A stretch of DNA of 64,000 nt. Source: Candidatus Phytoplasma asteris. Its GTDB lineage: Bacteria; Bacillota_I; Bacilli_A; Acholeplasmatales; Acholeplasmataceae. The translations under genes were made by a program, and so were the position numbers. Positions 39,938-49,097 of the stretch are shown here, piece after piece; position 1 is the stretch's first letter, and the number at the start of each line of letters is the position of its first letter. Location of the stretch: positions 372,001-436,000 of the forward strand of contig NZ_CP128414.1 in the NCBI RefSeq assembly GCF_038505995.1, read 5' to 3'. The notes under the pieces are model-generated. The model saw nothing but the letters and a program-made list of their open reading frames with translations, had not been told where the DNA came from and did not search any database.

Positions 39938-40493
39938 AGTCTTGAAATTTTTTTTTCCAAAGGTGATAATCTTGTTTTTTGAGATTGGTTAAAAACTTTT
40001 TTTCACGATAAAAACGATTGAATTTGGTAAACGCGCTTTCTTGAAAGCGATTTAGGGGTTTTACCAATAAAGAACAAAAACCTGCTTGATTAGCTCCTTT
40101 GATATCTGTTTGAAGTTGGTCTCCTATCATCAACATTTGTGTGGTTTCCAATTTGAGAAGTTGGCATGCTTTTTGAAAAGCTGTAGGGGATGGTTTTTTG
40201 TTTAATAAATTTAAATATATAAAAGTAAAATCATTTTTTAAAACTTTGTGGAGGCGTTTTTTAGAGGCATTAGAAAGAATAACGACTTTGAAAATAAGAG
40301 ATAATTTAGTTAAAAGGTTTTTAATTTGTTCATCTAAAATATCTTTGTTGCATTCAATTAAAGTATTGTCTAGATCAAAAATTAACGCTTTAATGCCTTG
40401 TTTTTGAAACAACTCAAAAGGAATTTGCAAGACACAAGGAAAATAGTGTTGAGGGATAAAAAGTTTGTTGGGGCAAGTCATTTTATTGGACAT
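39924..40493 (-). CDS. yqeG: YqeG-family HAD phosphatase
   Basis: A HAD-superfamily hydrolase of subfamily IIIA with unknown substrate. The 189-residue protein has motif I ALIFDLDNTLIE (about 35-46), a Thr/Ser motif II in VVILSNASKKR, a Lys motif (NKKPSP) and the acidic motif MIGDQLQTDIKGAN. Overlaps with greA (11 bases) and yqeK (14 bases) indicate translational coupling. Confidence 0.88.
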   Translation of the reverse strand: MSNKMTCPNKLFIPQHYFPCVLQIPFELFQKQGIKALIFDLDNTLIECNKDILDEQIKNLLTKLSLIFKVVILSNASKKRLHKVLKNDFTFIYLNLLNKKPSPTAFQKACQLLKLETTQMLMIGDQLQTDIKGANQAGFCSLLVKPLNRFQESAFTKFNRFYREKKFLTNLKKQDYHLWKKKFQDFEEK

Positions 40494-40953
40494 CTACAAT
40501 TTTGACTCTAAAAGTGTTTCCAGTTTCGCCGGTAACAAAAACAACATCTCCTATTTGGTGCCCTTTGATATTTTGTCCTAAAGGAGATTCAATCGAAATT
40601 TTGTTGTTAAAAGGATCTGCTTCCAAGGTGCTTACTAATTCAATTTCTTGTTGTTGTTTGGTGTGTAAAAGCTCCAAAGATACTTTTTTGCCAATACTTA
40701 CTTCTCTTTCTTTGGAAACTTTAACTACGCGGACATTTTTTAAAATATTTTGGATTTCTGAGATGCGATGTTCTATTAAAGCTTGTTCGTTTCTAGCAGC
40801 ATCATAATCAGCGTTTTCGGATAAATCTCCTTGTTCGCGCGCTTCTTTTAAAGCTTCTAAATTTTCTTTTCTTTTAACTTCTTTTAAAAAAGTTAATTCT
40901 TTTTTTAATTTTTCTATTCCTGATTGGGTAAGTTCATAAATTTTATTATTCAT
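40483..40953 (-). CDS. greA: Transcription elongation factor GreA
   Basis: GreA rescues stalled RNA polymerase by stimulating cleavage of backtracked RNA. The 156-residue protein has the N-terminal coiled coil with ENADYDAARNEQ at the tip (acids D and E used in cleavage) and the C-terminal SPLGQNIKGHQIGD domain. The frame extends to 40995, but the ATG at 40953 has AAGAAGG ten bases upstream and gives standard GreA length. It lies in the alaS operon, which echoes the order alaS-ruvX-trmR-greA in Bacillus. Confidence 0.95.
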   Translation of the reverse strand: MNNKIYELTQSGIEKLKKELTFLKEVKRKENLEALKEAREQGDLSENADYDAARNEQALIEHRISEIQNILKNVRVVKVSKEREVSIGKKVSLELLHTKQQQEIELVSTLEADPFNNKISIESPLGQNIKGHQIGDVVFVTGETGNTFRVKIVDVQ

Positions 40954-41005
40954 AAATAAAAGACCTTCTTTTTTTATTTTTTGATGGTTTTTCAAAATTC
41001 CTAAA

Positions 41006-41590
41006 TTATTTTTTGAGATAAGAAATAATCAACCCATCACCTACATCTTGAAAAGTGGTGCAAAAATCTGGGTGATTTGTTAAAAAAGTTTTAAAATTAT
41101 GCATTTTTTTGAAAATTCCTTGATTATTTTTAGTCGTTTTGGCTTTTTTAAAACAACTTAAATTAAGGTTATCAAAAACGATAATGCCTTGTTTTTTGAG
41201 TAAAGGAGCATATTTGCAAAATAACTTTTGATATTGGGCTTTGGCAGCATCAATAAAAATTAAATCATATTTTTTTAAATTGCAAGTAGGATAAATTAAC
41301 GCCTCTTGCCAAATGACATTTATGTGATAGGGAGTTTCTTTTAAAAAGTTTTTAGCTAAATTATAATTTATAAAATCTCTTTCTAAAGTATCAATTTTAG
41401 TGCTAAGAGAGCTCATAGCCAAAGCGCTATATCCAATGGCAGTTCCGATTTCTAAAATATTTGTGATTTTGTTTTGTGAAATTACATCAAGTAACAAAGC
41501 TAATCCTTGGTCTTGGATAATGGGGATTTTGTTTTCTTGGGCGTATTTTTTTAATTTTTGTAAGTTTTTTTCTTTGTTAAAATCAAACAT
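41006..41590 (-). CDS. trmR: O-methyltransferase (TrmR/YrrM-like)
   Basis: A 194-residue SAM-dependent enzyme of methyltransferase family 3. It has LEIGTAIGYSALAM (SAM motif I), DTLERD (motif II) and DLIFIDAAKAQYQ (metal-binding Asp region). In Bacillus the homologue TrmR makes mcmo5U34 in tRNA, and the shared alaS-ruvX-trmR-greA order supports that role. A longer frame reaches 41659, but the ATG at 41590 follows AAAGAG and the ruvX stop directly, so this start is preferred. Confidence 0.85.
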   Translation of the reverse strand: MFDFNKEKNLQKLKKYAQENKIPIIQDQGLALLLDVISQNKITNILEIGTAIGYSALAMSSLSTKIDTLERDFINYNLAKNFLKETPYHINVIWQEALIYPTCNLKKYDLIFIDAAKAQYQKLFCKYAPLLKKQGIIVFDNLNLSCFKKAKTTKNNQGIFKKMHNFKTFLTNHPDFCTTFQDVGDGLIISYLKK

Positions 41591-41591
41591 T

Positions 41592-42047
41592 TCAATGCTC
41601 TTTGTTTGTGTGTAATTTGATATAATCGAGATAATTTTGTAAAATGATGGTTGCTGCAATTTCGTCTTTCATTTGTAAAATTTTGCCCTTTTTTTTGTTA
41701 TTGGTTTTTAACATTTGGATTGCTTGTACGGTAGATAAACGTTCATCCCATAAAATTACTTTTACTTGCTCAAACTTGTTTTCTAGCGTTTTTTTAAAAT
41801 CACTACTTATTTTGGCTTTAATTCCTATGTCGTTGTTCATGTGTTTGGGGTATCCCAAAACAATTGTTTTAATTTGATATTGAAAAATGATTTCTTGTAA
41901 AGGTGCAATCAATCGATCGTATTTGTGGGTGGCAAAAAAAATAGTTTTGAGGTTTTGGGCAATAATTCCTGTTTGTGATAAAGCAATTCCTAAAGTTTTT
42001 TCACCTAAATCCAACCCCAAAGATGCATTATTTTGGCATTTTAACAT
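41592..42047 (-). CDS. ruvX: Holliday-junction resolvase-like RuvX/YqgF
   Basis: RuvX (YqgF) has an RNase H fold and acts in 16S rRNA 5'-end processing in some bacteria; a Holliday-junction role is proposed elsewhere. The 151-residue protein has GLDLGEKTLGIALS with the first metal Asp, VLGYPKHMN and WDERLSTVQA. The first ATG overlaps the upstream small ORF by seven bases and the gene directly precedes trmR. Confidence 0.92.
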   Translation of the reverse strand: MLKCQNNASLGLDLGEKTLGIALSQTGIIAQNLKTIFFATHKYDRLIAPLQEIIFQYQIKTIVLGYPKHMNNDIGIKAKISSDFKKTLENKFEQVKVILWDERLSTVQAIQMLKTNNKKKGKILQMKDEIAATIILQNYLDYIKLHTNKEH

Positions 42048-42283
42048 AATAAAACATTCTCATTTGTCAAAAAATGGTTTGAATGATAAAAATTATTCTT
42101 TTTTTCTTGGTTTTGGTTCAACTTCATTTTATCAATTTTTTTGTGTTTTTGGGCAAATAATTTTATTAATAATTGTTTAAAAGATTTGAAAAATAGTGGG
42201 TTTGGGGTTTTAAAAGGGTTTAATTTTAATTTTTCTTCCGCTTTGATTATTTTTTTCTTTTTTATTTTGTTGTTTTTTGTCAT
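42041..42283 (-). CDS. Small basic protein between alaS and ruvX
   Basis: An 80-residue, Lys/Asn-rich frame with no membrane segment and no recognised family. The ATG at 42283 has AAAAGGTG six bases upstream (a GTG at 42292 is a weaker choice). It overlaps ruvX by seven bases, which supports translation. In Bacillus a small ORF (yrzL) lies at this position between alaS and ruvX, but the composition here is too biased for a homology claim. Short tandem copies of AATTTTTAGG (42301-42320) lie just upstream. Confidence 0.5.
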   Translation of the reverse strand: MTKNNKIKKKKIIKAEEKLKLNPFKTPNPLFFKSFKQLLIKLFAQKHKKIDKMKLNQNQEKKNNFYHSNHFLTNENVLLC

Positions 42284-42393
42284 TTCGAACACCTTTTAAC
42301 AATTTTTAGGAATTTTTAGGAATTTTGATTATTTTTAATAATTTTAGGAATTTTTTCCTTGAGGATTTTTTTATTATAAATTTTTTAAACAGT

Positions 42394-44988
42394 TTAATTT
42401 ATTTCTAATTTGGTTTTTACAAAATTAATTACTTGTTCTAAATTTTTAGTTTTTTTGGTGCCCCCTTGAGCTAAACTAGCATTGCCACCACCAGAACCAC
42501 AAACCAAGGATACAGCTTCTTTAATCAAATTACCTGCATGTAGAGTTTTGCTTTTGCATAAAAAAACAATTTTTTCAGGTTGCACATAAGATAAAAATAA
42601 AACTTCTAAATGGTATTTATCAAAAATATGATTCATAAAAAATTTGAGAACTTCTAAAGGTTTTTCTTCTTCAATGGTTAACATCATTTTTTTGGTAATT
42701 TGTGGTGGTAAAAAATTAGATTCTGCTTGTACCATATTTTTTTGATGATATTCTAAAACTTTTTTTTCAAAAAGAACTAAGGCTTGTTGTTGTGCTTTGA
42801 TATGTTTTTGATAATTGAGAATATCTTGATAACTTTGGGTTATTGGAGGAAAATTTTTAACATCAAAAATGAGGTTTTGCGTTTGTAAGGATTTTGCTTT
42901 TTGGGTTAGTTGGTGCAAGTCGTTTTGGTAAGGAACTAATTTGGCGTTGAGACTTTCTTGGCAATTGTTATTACAAACTGCCTCAATGCGGTAGATACCA
43001 GAGCTAATGCTTTCGCATGACAAAATAGTAAAATGTTCTAAATCTTTAGTATTTGTGGCATGTGTTCCTCCGCATAAATCCACTGAAAAATTATCAATAC
43101 TTACGATTCTTACTTTGTCTTTGTATTTGGCTTTTTGATTTTGTTCTAGAAGAGTGGCGTATTTTTTTTGGGCGTCTGGGATTGAAAGTTGTTCAATTTT
43201 GACTGGAACACTTTTTTGAATTAGTTGGTTTACTTCTTTTTCTATTTGTAATAAAGTTTGGGGAGTAATTTTTTCAAAATGATTAAAATCATAACGTAAA
43301 GAGCTAAATCCCACTGATGAACCTTGTTTTTTGAGGTGGCTGCCTAATTGTTTTTGCAAAACTGCTTCTAAAAGATGTGTTGCTGTGTGATGATAAGAAA
43401 TTTGATTGCGTTTAGTCTTTTCAATGCAGGCATAAACTTCTTGACCTTCGCAAAAGTTTCCTTGAACTTCGTGCAAAATTTGTCCGTTTGGTAGTTTAGT
43501 TATTTTGGTAACTTTGGTGTTGTCAATCCAACCTTCATCTTCTATTTGTCCTCCCATATTAGCATAAAAAGGTGTTTTTTCAAGCACTATTCCTTTGTCA
43601 AAAACTTTGATTACTTTGGTTTTGCAAGTAAAATTTGTATAACCTATAAATTCGCTGGGAGTTAAAAATTGGAGAAATGCTTCTTCTTGTTTATTCATGT
43701 GTATTTGCGATGTTTGATTTTGTTTACTTAAATTTTGGTGGTCGTGGAGTAATTCTTGGAATTTTTGGTAGTCTGTTGTAATGTTTTTCTTTTTAGCATA
43801 ATCCAAAATTAAATCTTCAGGAATGCCGTAAGTGTCGTATAATTTGAAAAAGTTTTGTCCTGATAAAGTGTTTTGGGTGAGATGTTGTAAAAAAGTTTTT
43901 TCGGCAGTTTTGAGAGTTTGTTCAAAAATATTTTCTTGTTGCAATAGCACTTTGGCAATAATTTCTTGGTTGGTGCATAGTTCTTTGTAAAAATCTTTCA
44001 TCATTGCAACTGTTGGAGGCACTAATTGATGTAAAAAAGGTTTGTCTAAACCTAGTTTTTTGCCTTCGTTAGCAGCTCTTCGTAATAATTTTTTTAAGAC
44101 ATAGCCCCTTTTTTCGTTAGTGAGGACTGCTCCGTCATTGATTGCAAAAACCAAAGTTTTTAAGTGATCTGCAATAATTTTAAAACTTTCTTGTCCTGTG
44201 TATTTGATTTGTGTCATTTTTTCCAAAGCTTTTATTAAAGGAAAGAAAAGGTCTGTTTCAAAATTGGTTTTGGTGTTTTGCAAAATACAGGCTAAACGTT
44301 CTAAACCAGCCCCAGTATCAATGTTTTTGCTTGGTAGTTCTTGATATTTTTCGATAGGTAATTTAGGGTCGCAATTATATTGAGAAAAAACAATATTCCA
44401 AATTTCGATAAAGCGGTCGTTTTCTAAATCTTGGATAATTAGTTCTTTGTTGCGAGGGTCAAAAGTTTTTCCTCTGTCAAAAAAAATCTCGGTGCAAGGA
44501 CCAGAAGGACCAGGACCTATTTGCCAAAAATTGCTCTTTAAAGGAATAAGGTGGTTTTTTTCTACTCCTAAGTCAAGCCAATATTGATAAGTATCTTGGT
44601 CTTGAAAAAAATAAGTGATGTAGAGTTTTTCTAAGGGAAAAGCAAACCATTTAGGCGAAGTTAACAACTCAAAGGCGTAGTGGATAGCTTCTTTTTTAAA
44701 ATAATTTCCGATAGAAAAATTGCCTAACATTTCAAAAAAAGTATGATGGCGCGAGGTTTTTCCTACGTTTTTGATGTCGTTGGTACGAATACATTTTTGC
44801 ACGTTAGTAATGCGTCTAAAAGGAGGTGTTTGTGTGCCATCAAAATATTTTTTTAAAGGGGTAATGCCTGCATTAACCCATAATAAGTTAGCTTCGTTTC
44901 GTGGTATCAAAGAAGATGATTTTGCGATGTGATGGTTTTTGCTTGCAAAAAATTTGAGCCACATTTGTCTAATTTCAAAAGATGTCAT
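42394..44988 (-). CDS. alaS: Alanyl-tRNA synthetase
   Basis: AlaRS charges tRNA-Ala and edits mischarged Ser or Gly. The 864-residue protein has the class II core (FFEMLGNFSIGNYFKK, TGAGLERLA), the editing-domain zinc motif HHTATHLLEAVL together with CGGTHATNT, and the C-terminal GGGNASLAQGG motif. The ribosome site AAAGGAG is strong. It heads the minus-strand operon that runs to 38160. Confidence 0.98.
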   Translation of the reverse strand: MTSFEIRQMWLKFFASKNHHIAKSSSLIPRNEANLLWVNAGITPLKKYFDGTQTPPFRRITNVQKCIRTNDIKNVGKTSRHHTFFEMLGNFSIGNYFKKEAIHYAFELLTSPKWFAFPLEKLYITYFFQDQDTYQYWLDLGVEKNHLIPLKSNFWQIGPGPSGPCTEIFFDRGKTFDPRNKELIIQDLENDRFIEIWNIVFSQYNCDPKLPIEKYQELPSKNIDTGAGLERLACILQNTKTNFETDLFFPLIKALEKMTQIKYTGQESFKIIADHLKTLVFAINDGAVLTNEKRGYVLKKLLRRAANEGKKLGLDKPFLHQLVPPTVAMMKDFYKELCTNQEIIAKVLLQQENIFEQTLKTAEKTFLQHLTQNTLSGQNFFKLYDTYGIPEDLILDYAKKKNITTDYQKFQELLHDHQNLSKQNQTSQIHMNKQEEAFLQFLTPSEFIGYTNFTCKTKVIKVFDKGIVLEKTPFYANMGGQIEDEGWIDNTKVTKITKLPNGQILHEVQGNFCEGQEVYACIEKTKRNQISYHHTATHLLEAVLQKQLGSHLKKQGSSVGFSSLRYDFNHFEKITPQTLLQIEKEVNQLIQKSVPVKIEQLSIPDAQKKYATLLEQNQKAKYKDKVRIVSIDNFSVDLCGGTHATNTKDLEHFTILSCESISSGIYRIEAVCNNNCQESLNAKLVPYQNDLHQLTQKAKSLQTQNLIFDVKNFPPITQSYQDILNYQKHIKAQQQALVLFEKKVLEYHQKNMVQAESNFLPPQITKKMMLTIEEEKPLEVLKFFMNHIFDKYHLEVLFLSYVQPEKIVFLCKSKTLHAGNLIKEAVSLVCGSGGGNASLAQGGTKKTKNLEQVINFVKTKLEIN

Positions 44989-45465
44989 TATAAAAACTCC
45001 TTTAATTGGGTGAAATTTGGGGTGATATTTGATATTAATTTGGTCTTTGATTTGTTCTTTTGTGATACAAATAATAATTAGTTTATTAAAATGCGTTTTG
45101 AATTAATTTTGATTTGTGATATATAATTGATATCTAACATGTGTATAAAATTAAAAAACCGATCAAACTTAATTTTAACATTTTTTTATGGCTTTTCGTT
45201 ATTTTTTTGCATTTTTTCGTTATTTTTTTGACTTATTTTGGTTTTGCAAAAGCTAAAAATATTATTTTTTAATTGTTGATAATTATAAAAAGGATTGTTT
45301 TAAAAAATGATATAATTTAATTGTTGTTTTAAAATAACAAAATAATTTTAATTTAACATTTTTTATTAATTTATTTCGATTTTTTATTAATTTAATTTTT
45401 TTCTTTTTTGAGTCAAAAACAAATAATTATAATCATACAAAAAACAAAAAGTGAAGGTATCAAAA
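44989..45465. other. Divergent intergenic region between alaS and the fusion gene
   Basis: About 480 bases that must contain two divergent promoters. TATAAT-like sequences occur (for example 45311) but none has a good -35 partner. No T-box-type leader (specifier stem, antiterminator) could be recognised in front of alaS. No gene was seen. Confidence 0.5.
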
Positions 45466-46818
45466 GTGAAAATCACATCTTTTTACAAATTTTTTAATTC
45501 TTCATTTTTTTCAATTTATTTTATTAAAATTAAAAAAAATTTAAGCTCGTTATTGTTAGTGATTTTTTCTTCAATAATTTTAATTTGGGGGCTTTTTGAT
45601 AGTTGTTTGCAAACGCATCTAGACTCATTTGCTTATTGTAAAAATATTTTTCATTATACAAGACAAAGTATTTTTTTAATTTTGGTAGTTGCAATAATTG
45701 CTTTAACTAAATATAGAACTACTAAATTTTATCAAATATTAAGTTTTGTTGCTTTGGTAAATATTTTAATTATAAGTTTGGTTTTTTGTGATTTTATTGA
45801 AGACCACAAACAGCATTTTATTTCTGCAAATTGGCAAATGCAGCTAATTCCTTATTATTTGCAATATGTTTTTGCCCCTTTGATTTATTGTTTTTATGTG
45901 TGGAAACGACCAATTACTTTTTTGGGTTGGAAAAAAGTATGGATAGTTTTTGTTCATCCTTTTTGCTATTTTTTGTTATCTGCTATTATTTTTGGTTTTA
46001 AAGCGGATTTGAAATCGCATTTTATTAATCCTTATTACCAAAACAATTTAACAGTAGCTTATTTTAAACTTTTTGTCTCTTTTTTGCTTTTGGCAATGGG
46101 TTTAATCGGAGTGCAAAAAATAAAAATTCATCCTTTTTATAAAGGTGCACTTTTAGTGCTAGGAGCATTTTTGATTTGTGTTATTCCTAGGGAAACAAGT
46201 GATTGGAATCATGCCAAAGAATTGGTGTTTTACCCTCAACAAATGGGTTCTTCTCTTTTTCCTGAATCACAAGATATTGCTAAACAATTAAGTAATTTAG
46301 TGCTTGAATTTGAAGGAAAACAAGACACAGGTTTAAAAACAGGTGAAAAAATTTTGGAACTAGGAGCAGGCAGTGGTAATGTTACTAAATATTTAGTACA
46401 AAAGTTTGGAGCCCAAAATGTTATTGCTTTGGAATATGATAAAGAATTATGTAATGTTTTGAGAAATAAATTTCCAGGTTTAACAGTTATCGAAGGAGAT
46501 GCTTGTAATTTTATTGAATTGTTAAAGAAGCAAATTGATGAAACTCAAATAAAACAAATAAAAGGGATAGTATCTACTTTGCCTTTGAGTATTTTTTCTC
46601 AAGAACAATTGCAAGAACTAAATAAAAACCTTGCCACAGTAATTAAACAAAATAAGATTAGGTTTGTTGAATATCGCTTTTTGCTATTTTTACGTGAAAA
46701 ACACATTATTGGAGATGGTGTAGAAGAAATTCAAGATACTAAAAATCAAATTTTTGTTTCTAGTGCAATTTTACCAACCAAAGTTTTTATTTTTGCTGCT
46801 ATTGATGTTACAAAATAA
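45466..46818 (+). CDS. Integral membrane domain fused to a SAM-dependent methyltransferase
   Basis: A 450-residue, two-part protein. Residues 1 to about 240 form about seven membrane helices, not matched to a named family. Residues about 270-450 form a Rossmann methyltransferase with ILELGAGSGNVTKYL (SAM motif I), VIALEYDKEL (motif II) and IVSTLPLSIF in place of motif IV. This resembles phospholipid N-methyltransferase or KsgA-type enzymes. GTG at 45451 opens the frame, but GTG at 45466 follows GAAGG by eight bases and is preferred. The substrate may be a lipid, since the catalytic part would sit on the membrane. The gene stands alone. Confidence 0.8.
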   Translation: MKITSFYKFFNSSFFSIYFIKIKKNLSSLLLVIFSSIILIWGLFDSCLQTHLDSFAYCKNIFHYTRQSIFLILVVAIIALTKYRTTKFYQILSFVALVNILIISLVFCDFIEDHKQHFISANWQMQLIPYYLQYVFAPLIYCFYVWKRPITFLGWKKVWIVFVHPFCYFLLSAIIFGFKADLKSHFINPYYQNNLTVAYFKLFVSFLLLAMGLIGVQKIKIHPFYKGALLVLGAFLICVIPRETSDWNHAKELVFYPQQMGSSLFPESQDIAKQLSNLVLEFEGKQDTGLKTGEKILELGAGSGNVTKYLVQKFGAQNVIALEYDKELCNVLRNKFPGLTVIEGDACNFIELLKKQIDETQIKQIKGIVSTLPLSIFSQEQLQELNKNLATVIKQNKIRFVEYRFLLFLREKHIIGDGVEEIQDTKNQIFVSSAILPTKVFIFAAIDVTK

Positions 46819-46834
46819 TATCATTTTATAAAAT

Positions 46835-46867
46835 AAAAAAGTTAACTTATTTTAAGTTAACTTTTTT
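46835..46867. terminator. Bidirectional terminator after the fusion gene
   Basis: GTTAACTTA (46841-46849) pairs perfectly with TAAGTTAAC (46853-46861), with flanking A6 and T6. It serves the plus-strand gene and the converging AAA gene. Confidence 0.88.
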
Positions 46868-46889
46868 ATATTTTAGGGATTTGGCAATA

Positions 46890-48158
46890 TTAATTTAATA
46901 TGCGTTTAATTGCTTGTTCTAAAAAATGTTTATCGATTTGGTCTTTGTTATTTCTGATAGCCAAAATTAAAGCCTCATTGAGAATGGCTGCAAGTTGGGC
47001 ACCTGATGCACCTTCAGTAATTAAAGCTAATTTGTAAAAATCAACATCCAAAGAAATATTTTTATTTTTAGCATGAACTTTTAGAATAGCTTCTCTAGCT
47101 TTTAGATTAGGTAAATTAATTTTGATTTTACGGTCAAATCTACCTGGACGAATCAAAGCAGGATCTAGCATATCTATTCTATTAGTAGCAGCAATAATGA
47201 TGATTTGTGAAAGTTTAAAAAAACCATCCATTTCTAATAAAAGTTGGTTTAGGCATTGGTCGTGTTCTCGTGATTCTATGATGGAGTTGTTTTTTCTTTT
47301 GGCTCCTAAAGCATCTATTTCATCAATAAAAATAATGCAAGGAGTAGTTCTTTTGGCTTTTTGAAATAAATCTCTTATTCTAGAAGCTCCAACGCCTACA
47401 TAAACTTCGACAAATTCAGAACCAGAAACAGCATAAAAAGGAATTTTGACCTCATTAGCTAATGCTTTTGCAAGTAAGGTTTTTCCTGTTCCTGGAGGTC
47501 CTTCTAATAATACTCCTTTAGGAATTTCAAAGCCCATTTTATGATATTTTTGAGGATGTTTTAAGAAATCTATTAATTCTTGGATTTCTTTTTTTTCTTC
47601 TTCAAGACCTGCTACATCTGCAAAAGTTATTTTGTCTTTGGAAGAATCAATGTTTGTATTAAATTTATTTATTTTGTTTGATAACATTTGTTTAAGATGA
47701 ATTAAAATATAAAATCCAAAAATAAAAGAAACAAGATAACTTATAAATTTGAAATATAATTCTAAAAAATTAAATTGGATATTTTCTTTGACTTCTACCA
47801 AAACATCTTTATATGAATAAAAAGCATATACTAAATAATCATAATTGGAGGCTGCCATTTTACAATAATATTTTTGATTATCAAAACTTTCTGCTTGGAT
47901 TAAATAATGTTCTTTGTTCCAAATGCTGTATTGGCTTTTATAAGTATAATGAATTTTTTTAATTTCGTTGGCTTTAAATTTTGCAAATAGTTCGTATATA
48001 TTTATTAAAGAAGCGTTTTTTAATTGATTTTTTTCTATCCAAAAATATGATAATTCTAGACTAATTAAAAATAATAAAATTAAAGATAATGGCAAAATAA
48101 AGCAGATAATAATTTTGTTTTTGTTAAAAAGTTTGAAAAACACTAAGTAAGTCTCCAT
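46890..48158 (-). CDS. FtsH-like AAA ATPase without protease domain
   Basis: A 422-residue membrane AAA protein. It has two membrane segments (about 12-35 and 135-158) enclosing an outer domain, as in FtsH/HflB. The complete AAA module follows: Walker A GPPGTGKT near 220, Walker B IIFIDEID near 277 and the second region of homology ATNRIDMLDPALIRPGRFDR near 325-344. The protein stops just after the small AAA subdomain (DKHFLEQAIKRILN). The zinc protease domain with HEXXH is absent, and no continuation exists before the terminator. Several phytoplasmas have many hflB copies, some truncated, linked to virulence. It may act as an unfoldase or a decoy subunit. Confidence 0.88.
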   Translation of the reverse strand: METYLVFFKLFNKNKIIICFILPLSLILLFLISLELSYFWIEKNQLKNASLINIYELFAKFKANEIKKIHYTYKSQYSIWNKEHYLIQAESFDNQKYYCKMAASNYDYLVYAFYSYKDVLVEVKENIQFNFLELYFKFISYLVSFIFGFYILIHLKQMLSNKINKFNTNIDSSKDKITFADVAGLEEEKKEIQELIDFLKHPQKYHKMGFEIPKGVLLEGPPGTGKTLLAKALANEVKIPFYAVSGSEFVEVYVGVGASRIRDLFQKAKRTTPCIIFIDEIDALGAKRKNNSIIESREHDQCLNQLLLEMDGFFKLSQIIIIAATNRIDMLDPALIRPGRFDRKIKINLPNLKAREAILKVHAKNKNISLDVDFYKLALITEGASGAQLAAILNEALILAIRNNKDQIDKHFLEQAIKRILN

Positions 48159-48288
48159 GATGAAATTTATAAAAGAAAAGGTTATAAAAAAATTATTTTA
48201 ATTAAATTTGTGTGTAATTAAATTAATAAAAGTGAATAGCGCACAAAAATTTATGTTGTTTGGGTTTGAAAAAAAGATTTTCCAAAAT

Positions 48289-48972
48289 TTAATTTTCCTT
48301 GGAAAAACCATATAAAAATTCCATATTATCTTTAAGACGTAAATTAATTAAATAAAATAAAGCTCCTATGATGGTATTACTTACAATAACTGATGAAAAA
48401 CTATAAATAAGATTAAGCGACCAAGAATAAGAAGGACTTGGGATGAACAACTTTAAAAAAGTTTTTTTGGCAAAGTTTTCTTGTAATAAATTAATAAATA
48501 AAATGCTTGAAATAATTTGAACTACACTAATTAATACTAAAGTTATTATAATAGGTGTTTTTTTGGTGAGATGATTTAAGTTTTTTTGATAAAATAAGCC
48601 CGAAAAAGAGCAGACAATATAGGGAAGAAAAAATCTGTAAAGGAAAATAAGGGCTTTGCTTGCATGTTCGTTTTCGTGGTCATGACTGTGATTATGATTT
48701 TCGTGTGTATGGTGTAATAACACTTCCATAAAAGAAAATTCCAAAACATAATGAATTAAAAGATAAAATAAACTAGCCCAAAATCCGTATTTAGGTCCAA
48801 AAAGATAACCTATTAAAATGATAAAAATTAATTCAATGCGAAAAAAAGCATAATTGCAAGGGATTGTTGCATTAATAGTATAACGAGAAAGAAGTTCCAA
48901 GCCAAAAGCCAAAAATAATAAGAAAGAAATGGCAATGATCTTTCTTAAAACATTTTTTTGATTATTTAACAT
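48289..48972 (-). CDS. ECF-type transporter substrate-binding (S) component
   Basis: A 227-residue membrane protein with about six helices and the S-component layout, including FRIELIFIILIGYLFGPKYGF in the second helix pair. ECF S components bind a vitamin or metal and work with an energising module not in this window. The third loop (about residues 87-103) is strongly His-rich (HHTHENHNHSHDHENEH). This could bind a metal or point to a metal substrate, but it is not typical of vitamin S components. Substrate unknown. Confidence 0.7.
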   Translation of the reverse strand: MLNNQKNVLRKIIAISFLLFLAFGLELLSRYTINATIPCNYAFFRIELIFIILIGYLFGPKYGFWASLFYLLIHYVLEFSFMEVLLHHTHENHNHSHDHENEHASKALIFLYRFFLPYIVCSFSGLFYQKNLNHLTKKTPIIITLVLISVVQIISSILFINLLQENFAKKTFLKLFIPSPSYSWSLNLIYSFSSVIVSNTIIGALFYLINLRLKDNMEFLYGFSKEN

Positions 48973-49097
48973 AAATATACCTTCGATTTTATTTTCATAT
49001 TTTATTTTGCTAGTTTTTTGTGTAGTTTTTTCGTTGTTTATCTTTTTTTTGATAGTCTATATAAAAATTTTTCAATTTAGAACTATTTTAGTAATTG

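Noticed and set aside
42041-42292. GTG start of the small gene before ruvX
   Set aside because: The ATG three codons downstream has the better spaced ribosome site AAAAGGTG, so the shorter form is listed.
44989-45465. T-box riboswitch in front of alaS
   Set aside because: No specifier loop, conserved TGG bulge or antiterminator could be found in the leader.
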